A stretch of 64,000 nucleotides of DNA from Pipra filicauda (GCF_003945595.2 NW_024104451.1:318941-382940); one strand, 5' to 3'; shown: positions 10,908 through 21,757, counted from the stretch's first letter. Numbers and translations: made by a program. Notes: generated from the letters alone by a model not told the origin.

Positions 10908-11027
10908 CTGTCAGCTCAGGCCAAAACTGGTAATTGGAAAACCGGAAAACCAGAAAGGAAAGGGATGAATGGGAACCTGAGGCAGGAACAAGAGAAGAGG
11001 CAGTGAGGAGAGAGATGCTGGATGATG
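10908..11027 (+). other. Second exon-like segment, purine-rich
   Basis: A long pyrimidine tract ('ttcaccttttcttttcttcc') ending in AAG precedes 10,908, and GATGATG|GTAAAG follows 11,027. The enclosed 120 bases are very purine-rich, like an exonic splicing enhancer. From the acceptor, frame 1 is open for 32 codons and then stops. Together with 10,178-10,407 it could form part of a non-coding transcript. The acceptor's AAG is less common than CAG or TAG. Confidence 0.22.
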
Positions 11028-11636
11028 GTAAAGAAAGAAAGCAGAATAGGAACCAAGCATGGAGGCCTCCAGCCAAGCCACCCCATGCTTCTCTCAGCCT
11101 GTCAGTGTTTGGGTTTCTCTAAACTTAGAAAATTCCCACAAAAAGATTTTTTTATCTTATCACCAAGGCTTCCAAGTGCAACCCAAACTAAGAGACATTA
11201 CATAGAATAAATGCTTAAACAGTAAACCCACAGAAGTCACAAGCAAATGGTGCGTTTGTTATTTCTATATTTACCCCGGGAGCTCCAGTGAGGATTGGAG
11301 GTACCAGTGGGAGAGGAACCACCAGGAATCAAGGGGAACTTGGTAAAGCTGTGAGGAAAGCAGGAAGGAGAGGACCACATGAGTGCAAGACTCATGAGAA
11401 AAGCAGGTTCAGGTTCCTGAAAGCAGAGTCCTACAACACCGGAGTAACATGGAGGCGCCATAACCTGAATTCTGACTCAGCATCCCCTTTAGTGATTTCA
11501 TTTCAATCTGGGATTAGTTTTCTGTTTCTTCTAGGGTCAAAATGTCAGTGTTTGGTCATTTGCTTGGTGCTAAGTGGATCCTTCAATATTGAGTGCTTCA
11601 CTCCACCCAAACTCTGCATTTCCTCACGAAATGAGG
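11028..11636. other. Unique DNA, nothing recognised
   Basis: A moderately AT-rich stretch around 11,120-11,270, then mixed sequence. No repeat end, RNA gene or supported exon is visible. Confidence 0.4.
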
Positions 11637-11758
11637 AACAACGCTCTCAGGCACACGTTGGGATTGTTGAGATGCCCTGTGCAGGGCCAGGAGTTGTACT
11701 CAATGGTCCGTGTGGGTCCTTTCCCACTCAGAAGATTCTACAATTCTGTAATTCTAAG
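11637..11758 (+). mobile_element. CR1 LINE 3' end, plus strand
   Basis: It contains 'acgctctcaggcacacgttg', 'gtgcagggccaggagttgta', 'gtgggtcctttcccactcag' and the tail 'attctacaattctgtaattc'. This is the same CR1 variant as the copy ending at 42,400. Only the last 120 bases are present. The unclassified duplicated sequence starts three bases after its tail. Confidence 0.82.
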
Positions 11759-11761
11759 CTG

Positions 11762-11828
11762 AGCATTTGAACTTCGCAGCAGACAAACCTTTGGCCAGAT
11801 TCTGTCGTCTTTACCAATTTTCATAGCA
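11762..11828 (+). repeat. Unclassified duplicated sequence, copy A
   Basis: These 67 bases ('agcatttgaacttcgcagca' through 'tcatagca') match 18,770-18,837 on the same strand with about ten differences by eye and essentially no length change. The core 'ttggccagattctg' is identical. It is not CR1. It may be a fragment of an old interspersed repeat or a small duplication 7 kb apart. The flanks do not match. Confidence 0.65.
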
Positions 11829-12068
11829 CTTCCAGTCCAGTAAATTGTGCCTCCTTGGCAAGGCTCTGCTGGGGCACATCTCCTGTTCCAGGTCCCACTG
11901 AGCTACATTGATCTGCAGCAGATGGCATGTCGCTGGTCTAACCAGGTTGTCACATCCCCATGGGAGCTTTCTGGGTGCGGAGAGGGCTGCAGTGTCAGTG
12001 TGGGGGCCCAGCCTCTGCATCCCAGGAGCTGGTGGCAGAGTGGGGAAGTGAAGGATGATGAATGGCAA

Positions 12069-12106
12069 CAAAAGGATGAGCTGACGTGCCTCCTATCATC
12101 CTTTTG
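12069..12106. repeat. Short inverted repeat
   Basis: CAAAAGGATGA at 12,069-12,079 is perfectly complementary to TCATCCTTTTG at 12,096-12,106, with a 16-base spacer. It could fold as an 11-bp stem. I see no sign of function. Confidence 0.7.
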
Positions 12107-14437
12107 CCACCTCCCTCCAGATGTCTCAGCTCCCCTGATGCCTGTCCTGCTTCCTGGGCCCTGGATGTCACAGCTGCCCAGAGTGGGTCTGAAGAGAAGC
12201 CTACAGAAGTTCTGACTCATCAGACATCCCATCACAGAGGTGATTGTTTCCTCTCCTGACTCACTCACTGGGAAGCATCTGGGGCTGCACAGCTCAGGTG
12301 CACACCCAGCCTTGAGTGGCCCCAAAACTCAAGAGGCAAGACCTGAGATGTGCAGCCCAGGCTGGACCAGTGAGCAGCTTTCTGGCATCACTGGCCTGGC
12401 ACAGCCTTCCCAAAGGCCTAATGGAGCAGCACCCTTCCCTGCTTCCTGGGGGAGATCTTCCCTATCCCCCTCTGTCAGCAGCTGTCAGCCATTCAAAGCT
12501 GAGCCCTCCAGGGAGAAGTGAGGGATGGGACCTGTATTTTGCAACCCACAGGAGCCCAGCTGAGGAGTGATGCAGTGGGAATGGGTTTGCTACTACCTCA
12601 TTTCCCTCCCATTCATTTACTGGGGAACAGGAAACACATCCCACTCCATTTGGGCAACTTCCCCTGCCATGCCTAGGTGCCAGAAAGTTTGGCCATGGGA
12701 GACCAGTCCTCAGTGCTGTGTTGCTGGGCTGGTGCCATGAGCAGAGCAGCCTTTGCTCGCAGCCCCTTTTCCCCCAGTTGCTGGCCCTCATGTGCACTGA
12801 GATGCATTGGGGTGCCTTGACAGAACATGCAACAGGTATCCTGAGAGGAAGTTCAGCATCACTGGGGAAATCTCTGTGCTAGGTTATTCCAGCACAGCCA
12901 GGCCCATGGCCCAGGACCTGGGCCCAGCTCAGCCTGTGGACGTGGCAGTGCCAGCCACCACCTGGACCAGGGCTGTGCAGCGCTGCCAGGGGCTGCAAGG
13001 AGACAGAAGGACCAGGACCCCTGAAAGTGTTGGAGCAACAATATTGTCTTTCCTCTGGGTATCAAGGACACAAGGACTTGTCAAAACCTCGCCTGTGCCC
13101 TTGTGCTGGGAGCAGGGAGACCATGTGGCCCAGTGAGGGCAGGGTTGGTCTGGCAGGCAGAGTGCAGCACTTCCAGGGATTCCTCCCAAGCATCATGCTC
13201 AGATTCGTGCAGCCTAAAGCCATCTGCAGTGAGGGGGCGGAGAGCCTTCAGCACAAGTAGGAAGCACTGTCAAAAAAAGCCTCATCAGCGTTGTTACGCC
13301 AGTGCAATTATGTCAGAAACACAAAAAGGCATCGCCACCTGCAAAAGAGCAGGAGCCAGCTCTGACAGCCTCGGAGGTCCCACCCACACCACCAGTCCTC
13401 TGAGAGACAGGCATGGAGCTCCTGTCGCATCTCCTTGTGCTCACCCCGTGACCCAGCCTCAACCCCTGGGGCCGGTTGGACCCCCCACAGCTGACACAGA
13501 GGGTTTCTCCACTCACCCCCCTGCCAGCACTGCTCCAGTTCCTCAGGACCACCCCAGCCTAGAGCTCCTGTCAGCCCCCTTGGCCCCAGCATGAGCCCAT
13601 AGCCAGGGAGAAGATGTGTTTCCTGCTCCATCAGCTGAGCCATGATGGGATTGGGCACTGACCCAGACTCGAGTCCTGTCCCGTGAGCCCTCCTTGTAGC
13701 TTCAAACCAGTGGGAGACAAGTCCTGCAGCCCAGAGACAGTGCCAACTGTCTCTGAAGAACATCAACTGCTGCTTGGTGTTACCTGCTCCCTGCCTTCCC
13801 TGCCTGTTGATCCGTGTAAGCTCCTGCTGGTGACTCTGGAAAATAAAGAACAACACTGAACAGTCCCATATCCATGCCAAGGGGAGGTCTTGCCTGAGCT
13901 CCGGGTGGTCCAGAGGAATGCAAACTTGCTTCTCGACACTTCTACTTTCCCGAGTCCATCCTGGTGACCCAAGCAGGCTGCAGGCAGCGTGTTGACATAG
14001 GCAGGCTCCGGGATCCCATCCTTGAACAATAACCAGTGCTCCTGTCTCGTCCGGCTGGCAAAGCACTACCCACCAGTCTGAGGCACTGCCCAGCCACCTA
14101 TACCCTCTCCATGGAGGGTCTGCCAACAACCCCAGCAGCTGGGGTGTCCTGGGATACCCGGTGAGTACACGGGGACACTTCACTTCCCCCACGCCATGGA
14201 GATTTCAAATCTGTACTTCACTTGACTCCTGGCCTGACAGCCACAGGAGCAATATGTGCTCATGCACAAATCCAAAGGGATAACAACCCCTGAGGATGAG
14301 CAAAGCCCTGATGACAGCTGCCATGGCCTGCAGAAGCAATTCCTGCCAAACTGCTTATCTCCTCAGAGAGGATTTTCACTGGTGCTTTCCAGCATCCCTG
14401 ACCTTGCTGTTACTGCCAAGGGCTGGTGAGCTCCTGC

Positions 14438-14452
14438 TCATCATCATCATCA
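14438..14452. repeat. (CAT)5 microsatellite
   Basis: Five CAT units in a row at the end of a 'gagctcctgctcatcatcat' context. Simple repeat, too short to be notable. Confidence 0.9.
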
Positions 14453-15032
14453 CCTGGGTGCTCATCTCTGCTCTGCCACAGCAGAGCTGCCACATTCCTG
14501 ATGGCCACAGCTCAGCTCTTCCTGGCATCCCTGACACTTCCGCTCTGCATCATCCACGGACTTAGAAGGTGACTTCAGGAGTGAGCTTTTGGCTTCAGAA
14601 CCCCAGCACTAGTGAGGCAGTACAGCACCAGAGACATAGAAGTGTCATGTTGAACTGACCCATATTAAATGTTTTGGATCTGTTTATCAAACTACAACAG
14701 CTCTTCTCACCTTGGCAACACTTGCTGACTGCCCATCAAAAACCTCCATCTGCTTTCCTTTTCCAGAAGTGACACCTCTGTTTTGTTCCTTGCAGTGTTC
14801 CACTTAATGAAAAGATCTGGTGTTTCCCTCTTTGGAATCTGGATGAATCGCATACAGGAAGTTTTGCGCAGGAAGGAGAAGGTGCCCACTGCTCAATTCA
14901 AGCCTTTGCTGGCTCCTGGGCATCTTGAGCTCCCCAGCCTTCCCTGGTGTGGATTCTGTGCTCCAAAAGGTTTTTTGGAACACCCATGTCTGGCCATTCT
15001 CTGAGCTCCAGGCACATCCCTGCTGGGGTAAA

Positions 15033-15432
15033 TGAAAGGCTGAGAGAGGTGCGGTTGTTTTGAGCATGGAGAAGAGAAGGTTCTGGGGAGAGCTTAGAGC
15101 CTCTTCCAGTGCCTAAATGGGCTCCAGGAGAACTGGGGGGCTTTAGACAACGGTCTGGAGTGACAGGACAAGGGGGAACGGCTTCCCACTACCAGAGGGC
15201 AGGGTTAGATGGGATATTGGAAAGAAATTCTTCCCTGTGAGGGTGGAGAGGCCCTGGAACAGGTTGCCCAAAGAAGCTGTGGCTGCCCCATTCCTGGAAG
15301 TGTCCAAGGCCAGGCTGGACAGGGCTTGGAGCAACCTGGTCTAGTGGAAGGTGTCTCTGCCCATGGCAGGAGTTGGAACTGGATGCTGTTTAAGGTCCCT
15401 TCCAACCCAAACCATTCTGGGATTCTATAAAT
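15033..15432 (+). mobile_element. CR1 LINE 3' fragment, plus strand, 400 bp
   Basis: It starts at 'aaggctgagagaggtgcggt', runs through 'ctctgcccatggcagg', and ends with 'cccttccaacccaaaccatt' and 'ctgggattctata'. It is colinear with the CR1 3' end and 5'-truncated. It is close in sequence to the copies at 855-1,138 and 50,060-51,070, so they are probably the same lineage. Confidence 0.93.
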
Positions 15433-15929
15433 ACATCTGTGTGTGCAAGAGCTGCAGAAGGGAAGGCTCAAGCTCGATTCGCTTCACAGCATGGTTGTCC
15501 AGAGTGGGACCTCATTTGATGAAGGACGAATCTTCAAGGACCCTGATGCACCTGTCCAGTAAAGAGAGATTTATTTCCTGTTTTAAAGGACTAGCAAGAA
15601 AAAACCAAGGGGAAGAAACAAGAAGGCTGGATAAAAACCTCGGGGAAGAGTGAGAAGGTGCAGAGTGGTGAGACAGCACAGGACAGTAATGTCAGTATAG
15701 AAGGAAGAGCCTGGGAAAAGGGAATAATGCAGCGTTGCTATACATCAAAGATGGATGTGTAAAGATGAACGTAGAGCAAAACACAAATATGTAGAGAAAA
15801 ATCAAGCAGATTAAGGCACAAAATGAGTTCTGCCTAGATGCGTAAGCCTAGAAAAAGAAATAAGTCTGTCTGTCCAGGAAAGTCTAGATTAAGAAAATAC
15901 TCAAATTGTTGAGGTGTGATAAAATTTAC
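15433..15929. other. AT-rich DNA, possibly the upstream part of the old CR1/L3-like element
   Basis: The composition turns A-rich and purine-rich on the plus strand, like the coding strand of a LINE, and it runs straight into the reverse-transcriptase remnant at 15,930. I could not match it to a specific ORF2 segment, so it is left open. Confidence 0.3.
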
Positions 15930-16711
15930 CTTGGCATACATAAGGAACTAGTCACAGTCATCTCTGACCTCAGAAAACATATGGGCACAGGTGAAGTCCT
16001 TGTGGACTGGAGCAGGATGAGACACAGCGTGTGGCATTTAGAAGGGAGAAGGGAAATACATTGGTCAGACTGACTTTTATGCCTGAAAAGATACAGAATG
16101 AAATTATTAAACAGCATATGCTAAGCCTCTCAAGGATTACACATGATAAGGAGCAGGCAACGAGGATCTGTCAATTGTACGTGTCGAACCAATCTAATGT
16201 TCATCTAATGTCCATCACTGAGGGGGATGCAGCCCAGCTGGAAACAGGGAGCAGTAGATATGTTTTGACTTCCAAGCAGTTTTGGCACTGCCCATGGACA
16301 TGTTCCTCAGGAAACACAGGTGATGGAGGGTGAGGGCTGCTCAGATGATATCAGCCTGGGAATTTGTGTTCAGTGAGGTCCTGCATGGTCTGTCCTGGGT
16401 CAGGTCCTGGTCAATATTTTCATTAGCCATCAGGTTGATGGAATAGTGATTATGGTTATAAAATGCTGAATTAAAAACAGATCATAAAGGGCTGCAACTC
16501 TTTTGAAGGACATAATCAGAATTTAAAATAAAACTCAATCTCTTAGAAATTATTCAAAATTGATAACATGCAGTTCAGTAAAGAGGAATGCAAAGCAGGC
16601 AACCTGCAATGCACCACCATGCAGAAACTCTGCCTGAAGACCAGCATTACTGCTGGGCAGTCTGAGTGGGTAATGGCTTCTCTGACCGGGCAGCTGCTGC
16701 TGCCAGGGGCA
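15930..16711 (+). mobile_element. Ancient CR1/L3-like LINE with reverse-transcriptase remnant, part 1
   Basis: The plus-strand translation follows a CR1/L3 reverse transcriptase. A VRLTFMPEKIQNEIIKQHM segment (from about 16,067) corresponds to the family's 'VSLTSIPGKIMEQII' region. YVLTSKQFWHCP (about 16,258-16,293) corresponds to 'YLDFSKAFDTVP'. A frameshifted EVLHGLSWVRSWSIFSLAIR (about 16,374-16,433) corresponds to 'GVPQGSVLGPVLFNIFINDL'. An MQFSKEECKA segment (about 16,568) corresponds to 'MKFNKEKCKV'. The catalytic aspartates are lost and stops are present. Divergence is greater than in the other CR1 copies, so it is older. A minus-strand CR1 fragment interrupts it at 16,712-16,845. Confidence 0.68.
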
Positions 16712-16845
16712 AGGTCAGCACAGGGGCCATGGGCAGGGACACCTTCTACTAGATCACGCTGCTCCAAGCCCCATCCAACCTGGCACTGGACACTTCCAGG
16801 GATAGGGAGTCTACAACATAGGACAGCCACTGTGCTGCTCTGTTT
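16712..16845 (-). mobile_element. CR1 fragment inserted in the older LINE, minus strand
   Basis: On the plus strand it reads 'ggccatgggcagggacacct', 'actagatcacgctgctccaa', 'ccccatccaacctggcactg' and 'cacttccagggatagggag'. This is the reverse complement of a CR1 3' region, but without the terminal tail that should precede it. It splits the older plus-strand LINE, so it inserted later or arrived by rearrangement. Confidence 0.78.
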
Positions 16846-17190
16846 GGCCTGTGGGGAATTTCAGCCAGAGATTTATGATGGTCATCATGAGGAGGAGGGA
16901 GCAAACAGGAGAAACTCCAGAGGAGATGCTGACAAGATTGGTTAGAAGTTTGATAAACATGAGCTGCAAGAAAAGGAAGAACAAATTGGATCTGACTGTG
17001 TCTGGCAGGGTGAAGCCTGGGCAGGGATATGAGAACAGCCTTCTAAAATGCTAAAAATCACTAAAAAGAGATTGGTGATCACTTATTCTTAAGTCTACCA
17101 AGGATATTTTGTGCAGCAATTGGCTTAATTTTCATCTAGAGAGATTTAGGGTAGATTTTAGGATTGCAAGGAGATTTTCCTTGTGCCAAA
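16846..17190 (+). mobile_element. Ancient CR1/L3-like LINE, part 2 (end of ORF2 and 3' region)
   Basis: The text past the inserted fragment again resembles the 3' portion of an L3/CR1 element. The run 'gagagatttagggtagattt' followed by 'taggattgcaaggag' (17,138-17,172) parallels the usual 'gagatttaggttagatattaggaagaac'. It is strongly diverged with no usable frame, and the 3' boundary is uncertain. Confidence 0.5.
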
Positions 17191-18769
17191 TGATGATGTA
17201 TCAAAGGTTGGCTGGGATCTAGGTGCTTCAAAGCAGCCTGCAGAGGAGAAGCTCTGTGCAGTCCCATCTGTCCTTTGGGACTCCCGGGAACCCTGGAGAG
17301 ACACCACTGTGCCAGACTCCCTGGGGAGACATCTCTGGTATATCAGTGCCAGGCAAGTCCATGGGCTGAGAGAGCAGGGGAGAGGGGAGGCAGCAGGAGC
17401 TCCTGTCCTGCTCCTGAGAAGCTGCCTGCCTCCCTGCCGAGGAATAAGGAGGTCTTGGCTCTGTGGCAGAGAGTGGAAGCTTTTTTGGTGAGCTGTGCCA
17501 CCGAATAGGAAAATCAGCTTCATGACTGTAGCTCCGGATCTCCCCTTTGGGATCCATCCCTCTGCCACTTCAGCCTTCCCTCTCCTATCTCTCCGTGCTT
17601 CTGTTTTGCATCTCCTCTGACGTCTCTTTCATGCTGCACTACTGCTCTCCATCTTCCCCATCCCTCCAGCTGTGCTCCTCCTCCTTTCTATTCTCTCCCT
17701 CTTCATTTCTATTCTGTCTCACACCAGCTTTTTAATTCAGCAGCACATTTCCATTTGAATTGCTTCCCTGACTCCATCCAGGATAGGAGCAGAGAGGGGT
17801 GTTGCATTCTGCTCAAGCCCCGTGTTTGGTGGCACCACAAGGATGGTGCTGGCTGTCACCAACGCATTCCCATTCTGTGTGGATGTCTCTGTGCCCTCTA
17901 CACTGCTGGGACAGCGACACTGGGCATCCCTCTCGGAGAGACAGTGACAAGGAGCATTGCCTGGAGAGTGGCTGAGTGCTCCCCATGGACATACACAGAG
18001 GGCTAATCACCCATTCCAGGGATCTGCTGGGTCTGCAGGGTACAAGGCACACAATTCTGTGCCACCTCTGCCCATCCGTCCTCATGGGCCAGCCCGGGCA
18101 TCCCCCTGCCAAACCAGGGACTGCAGTGGTAAAGGCACAGGATAAGTCTGGTGAGGAGGAAGGTCGGGTAAAGGTGGGTGTATGTAAAGGCTACTGGCTG
18201 GGGGACCATCTGAAGGGTTTTCTGTCAGGCACTATGTTTGCTAGGGGTGAAGGCCAGCTCTCACCAGAGCAATGCAACCTCAGGGGTTTGCTGGGGGCTG
18301 GCTGCGGGGGCCGGGCTCAGCCAGCCCCTCTGAGGTACTCACAGTGCAGGGGCCTCCCCAGCTCTACACAGACCCTCGGATGGATTAGCCAGTGGGGTCT
18401 AGCAAAATCTGTTCCTTCCCAAAGAGCATCTCCACATGTTTCTGCTCACCTGGGTGCCAAGGGCCACGTTTCAGGGCAAACTTCTTTATTTTCTCAAGGC
18501 CCTGTGAGCTCAATGCTGTGATCTGTGCAAACTGTTGGAATTTCTCCTGTTTTTCACAGCTGCTGCCTTGTCCAGGCTGAAGCAGATGGGGTGTGTATGC
18601 CCCAAGGGGCTCCCAGAGTCACGCTCTGCCCTTCAGACACCCATTGCAGCTACTGGTTTTCTACCAGAGGCAGCAATTGGGCACCAAGGCTTTGGTGAAG
18701 CCATCTCTGCTAGAAACTGAGCCCTTGGCCATGACCTTTTCAAAAGTTTGACCCAAGATGTTTCAACCT
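17191..18769. other. Unique DNA with a pyrimidine-rich tract
   Basis: The interval 17,576-17,725 is strongly C+T-rich on the plus strand ('ctcctcctttctattctctc' and similar), a polypyrimidine tract with no exon after it that I can support. The rest shows no repeats or coding signals. Confidence 0.45.
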
Positions 18770-18837
18770 GAACATTTGAACTTTGCAGCGGACAATCTTT
18801 TGGCCAGATTCTGCCATCTTTACCCAATTTCATAGCA
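18770..18837 (+). repeat. Unclassified duplicated sequence, copy B
   Basis: Partner of 11,762-11,828, running 'aacatttgaactttgcagcg' through 'catagca'. Unlike copy A it is not next to a CR1 tail, so the shared segment is not simply CR1 flank. Confidence 0.65.
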
Positions 18838-19720
18838 TAGGACAGCCACGTGAGTTGGTGTTGCTCTTCTTCAACAGGGTTCTCAGTCTCACCAGAACTC
18901 TGCCAAAGCAGAAGCCAGTCTTGCCTTATCTCTATCCCCCAGCCTTCCCAGAGCCAGGCTCTTGGGCTCTCTATCTGTGTGTGTCTGTGTACCCCACATG
19001 CCCTCTCACACATCTATGAATTCACTTCTTCCACACCAGCACATATCAACATGCCTGGGACCCGCTGTGACAGCTTTTCTCCTTCCCTGGCTCTGCTGTG
19101 GCTGCAGCTGAGGTTCCCCAGATCCATCACCCTGAGGATGGAGAGCCAGGAAATCTCATTCTGAGGGTGACCTCTCTGTGGATGTGGGAGGCCCTGTCCT
19201 CAAGACCAGAACATGGTTCGTGTTCCCTGAGGTCCCTTGGACTGGAAGTCAGGGGTGGGGTTGGGATGTGTGGGCACACATCTGCCCAACCTCCCACCTC
19301 CTTCTTTCTTCTCTGGAGGCTCATTTGGGTGCTAAGCCTTGCAGAGATTTACCACTACAGTGTTACAGTCTGACCAGGCTAAATAAGATTTATTATTTCT
19401 CCAGCATCCAGCAGACACAGAGGCCAAGAGCTTCCAGCCTCCCAGAGTGTTCCTTTCCCCTTCTATGAGGTGCCAGTTAATGGTTAACCTCTGTGAGTTT
19501 TCCTTCTGGCAAACAGGGAGCCCTTCAACATTTTCTTTAACCTCTTGGGTAAAGAAAATCCAAGAGAGTTGATTGATATCTGGGGAACTTCTCCCCATTC
19601 CAGGTGGAACTGGTGTCCACTTTGCAGATGTCCAGCAGAAGGGCAGCACTGCCTGGCTCCAGCCATTGCCAGTGTCATGGAGCAGGAGAAGGTGCTGGAG
19701 GGGCCAGATTCACTTAGAGG
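18838..19720. other. Unique DNA, nothing recognised
   Basis: No repeat end, RNA gene or supported exon. Mixed composition with pyrimidine-rich patches near 19,290-19,320. Confidence 0.4.
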
Positions 19721-19842
19721 ATAGAATCATGGAATTACAGAATGGTTTGGGTTGGAAAGGACCTTAAAGATCATCTAATTCCACCCCCCTGCTATGGGCA
19801 GGGACACCTTCCACTAGCCGACGTTGGCCATCCCTAGCACTG
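19721..19842 (-). mobile_element. CR1 LINE 3' end, minus strand
   Basis: It opens with the inverted tail 'atagaatcatgg' and then 'tggtttgggttggaaaggac', 'cttaaagatcatctaattcc', 'ctatgggcagggacacct' and 'tccactagccgacgttggcc'. About 120 bases remain. The sequence loses similarity after 19,842. Confidence 0.88.
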
Positions 19843-20370
19843 TGCCTAAAACCCAAGGATAATTTTTCAGTAATGTCCAATCAAACAGTATATCCATGCG
19901 CTGATTCCCTTGAAAGTCTTTCTTTTAGGATCTGTGTGAGTATATTTCCAAAACCCTAGACTTTAAAATTAAACCTCTCAGGCTTTAGCAGCCAACACGT
20001 AGAAGCTTGGCCTGATGGATGTCAGATGCAGCTGAGGATGGGGGGTTCTCTGCAGTGACCTCAATGTTTACCATCAGGAAAGGAACTATGGACTCCATTG
20101 GGCTGGAAATCAGGATTCTGCCTGTCTCCTCCAAGAATTCACAAGACACTCTCAGCATGCAGGCAGCTGGTGCTGTGACACTGGGGGGGGGGGGGGGGGG
20201 GCATTGTCTCCCTCATTGTGGAGAAAAAATGGGGGCACGGGTTTCTACTTGCTGAAGAGCTGTTGCCCAGCAGTTGAGATATTTGAAAGAGGGTCAGATT
20301 CTGCTGGTAACAGTGCAAAATGGGAGAACATTTTGAGGTCTTTTGTGTGTTTCACTGGTGGCCATTGGTG
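19843..20370. other. Unique DNA containing a long poly-G
   Basis: Apart from the 19-base G run at 20,183-20,201 I see no feature. Confidence 0.4.
20183..20201 (+). repeat. Poly-G tract, 19 bases
   Basis: Nineteen consecutive G, preceded by 'gtgacact' and followed by 'cattgtc'. The length is prone to slippage in replication and in sequencing, so the count may not be exact. Confidence 0.9.
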
Positions 20371-20464
20371 GCAGGTGTCCCAACCCATGGGAGAGGCTTG
20401 GAACTAGGTGGTTTATAAGGACCCTTCCAATCCAAACCATTCCCCATGATTCTATGATTCTATT
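20371..20464 (+). mobile_element. CR1 LINE 3' end, plus strand, very short
   Basis: Only the last 94 bases are left: 'gcaggtgtcccaacccatgg', 'gagaggcttggaactaggtg', 'cccttccaatccaaaccatt' and the tail 'catgattctatgattctatt'. Confidence 0.88.
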
Positions 20465-21020
20465 GACAAGCCATCAACATGCGGTGACTCTCAGACCATA
20501 TGAGCAGAGGGGCTGGCATTGCCCTTTGGTTGCAGCACCATGGCACAGCACCATGTCCCTTTGGGCTTGACTGGGGTGTTAAAATAGCACTTGATTCCCC
20601 TTATCTCTGCAATGATGGAAAAAGCAAAGAAGTTTTGCACTCGGGTTGTTAAATTTTCATGGCAATTTAGCAAGGCTGGTTGAGAGTCATTTTCCAGCTG
20701 ATTAGCTGCTCCTTTGCTGCTCAGAGCCTTGTCATGGGAAAAAGCTGACCTGGGAAAGGGTGTTATCACCGTCTGATAAGAGATGATAGTGTTAATTTTG
20801 GTCCTAAAGTTTTTTCTTAATAGAAATGATCAGTTCATTTTTATCCAACAATTACAGCTACAAAGAGCTCACACAGGGAACATCCACCTTCTGCAGGCGA
20901 GAGAGGACAGGTTTACATGGATCATGGGAACTAACACCAACAGGGTTTTGTGAAGGAAGTTCTCCCTTTGGAAGATAAATCAGCACCTCACTGTTAGAAA
21001 TTGGTCCATTTTCTCCCACC
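20465..21020. other. Unique AT-richer DNA, nothing recognised
   Basis: A relatively AT-rich stretch (20,770-20,870) between two CR1 fragments. No coding or RNA feature is seen. Confidence 0.4.
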
Positions 21021-21362
21021 GAATCTCAGAATCATAGACAAGTTTGGGCTGGAAAGGACCTTAAAGACCACCTCATTCCACACCCCTGCCATGGGCAGGG
21101 ACACCTTCCACTAGACCGGGTTGCTCCAAGCCCCATCCAACCTGCTCTTAAACATTCCAGGGATGGGGCAGCCACAGCTTCTCTGGGCAAGTTGTGCCAG
21201 GGCCTCACCACCCTCACAGGGAAAAATTTCTTCCTAATATCCCATCTAATCCTGTCCTCTGTCAGTGATAAGCCATTCCCCTTTGTCCTTGCACTCCCTT
21301 GAAAGGCCCTTGTCCAAAGTCCCTCTCCAGCTTTCTTCTGGCACTGGAAGGTGCTCTGAAGT
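21021..21362 (-). mobile_element. CR1 LINE 3' fragment, minus strand, about 340 bp
   Basis: The inverted 3' end reads 'gaatctcagaatcatagaca', 'cttaaagaccacctcattcc', 'gccatgggcagggacacctt', 'ccctcacagggaaaaatttc', 'cctttgtccttgcactccct' and 'gcactggaaggtgctctgaa'. It is colinear with the CR1 3' end for about 340 bases. Confidence 0.93.
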
Positions 21363-21708
21363 GTCACAGGATAGGCTGTCCCACATCTGTCTGATGGGCA
21401 AGTGTCTTGCCAGTTCCTTTGATCCAACTGTCTTTTGTCCTTGCAGGGGCAGGTGACAGGACATGGCTCTGCTCCAATGTCAGTGTGAGCTTGTGGTCAA
21501 GATCTGACATTTCAGATGGTGTTTTTAAGGATGCCTGCAAGGGGCTTTTGCCAGAAAATGTCCCTTCTGTGATATCAGGTCTCAGTGTGCATGTGCATCT
21601 CAGCCTAGGTTTGATCAACGGATCCTTGTGCAGTGTGGCTGTGTGCAGTGTGACCTGCTGAGGTGTCACCATACCTGTCCCAGCGTGTGCTCACTGCTTG
21701 TAGATACA

Positions 21709-21757
21709 TTTTCCAGCAATAAGGAGAGTTTTCCAGCAATAAGGAGAGTTTTCCAGC
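21709..21757. repeat. Tandem repeat, 20-bp unit, 2.4 copies
   Basis: The unit ttttccagcaataaggagag is repeated exactly at 21,709-21,728 and 21,729-21,748, then partially to 21,757. Exact identity suggests a recent duplication. Confidence 0.95.

Larger units (their letters stand above)
11829..15032. other. About 3.2 kb without recognised genes or repeats
   Basis: Contents I can point to are an 11-bp inverted repeat at 12,069-12,106 and a (CAT)5 run at 14,438-14,452. A minus-strand open frame of 294 codons (13,308-14,192) shows no recognisable domain and looks like chance in GC-rich DNA. Confidence 0.45.

Noticed and set aside
13308..14192. 294-codon minus-strand open frame
   Set aside because: No domain, and no promoter or splice signals that define an exon. 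It probably stays open by chance.
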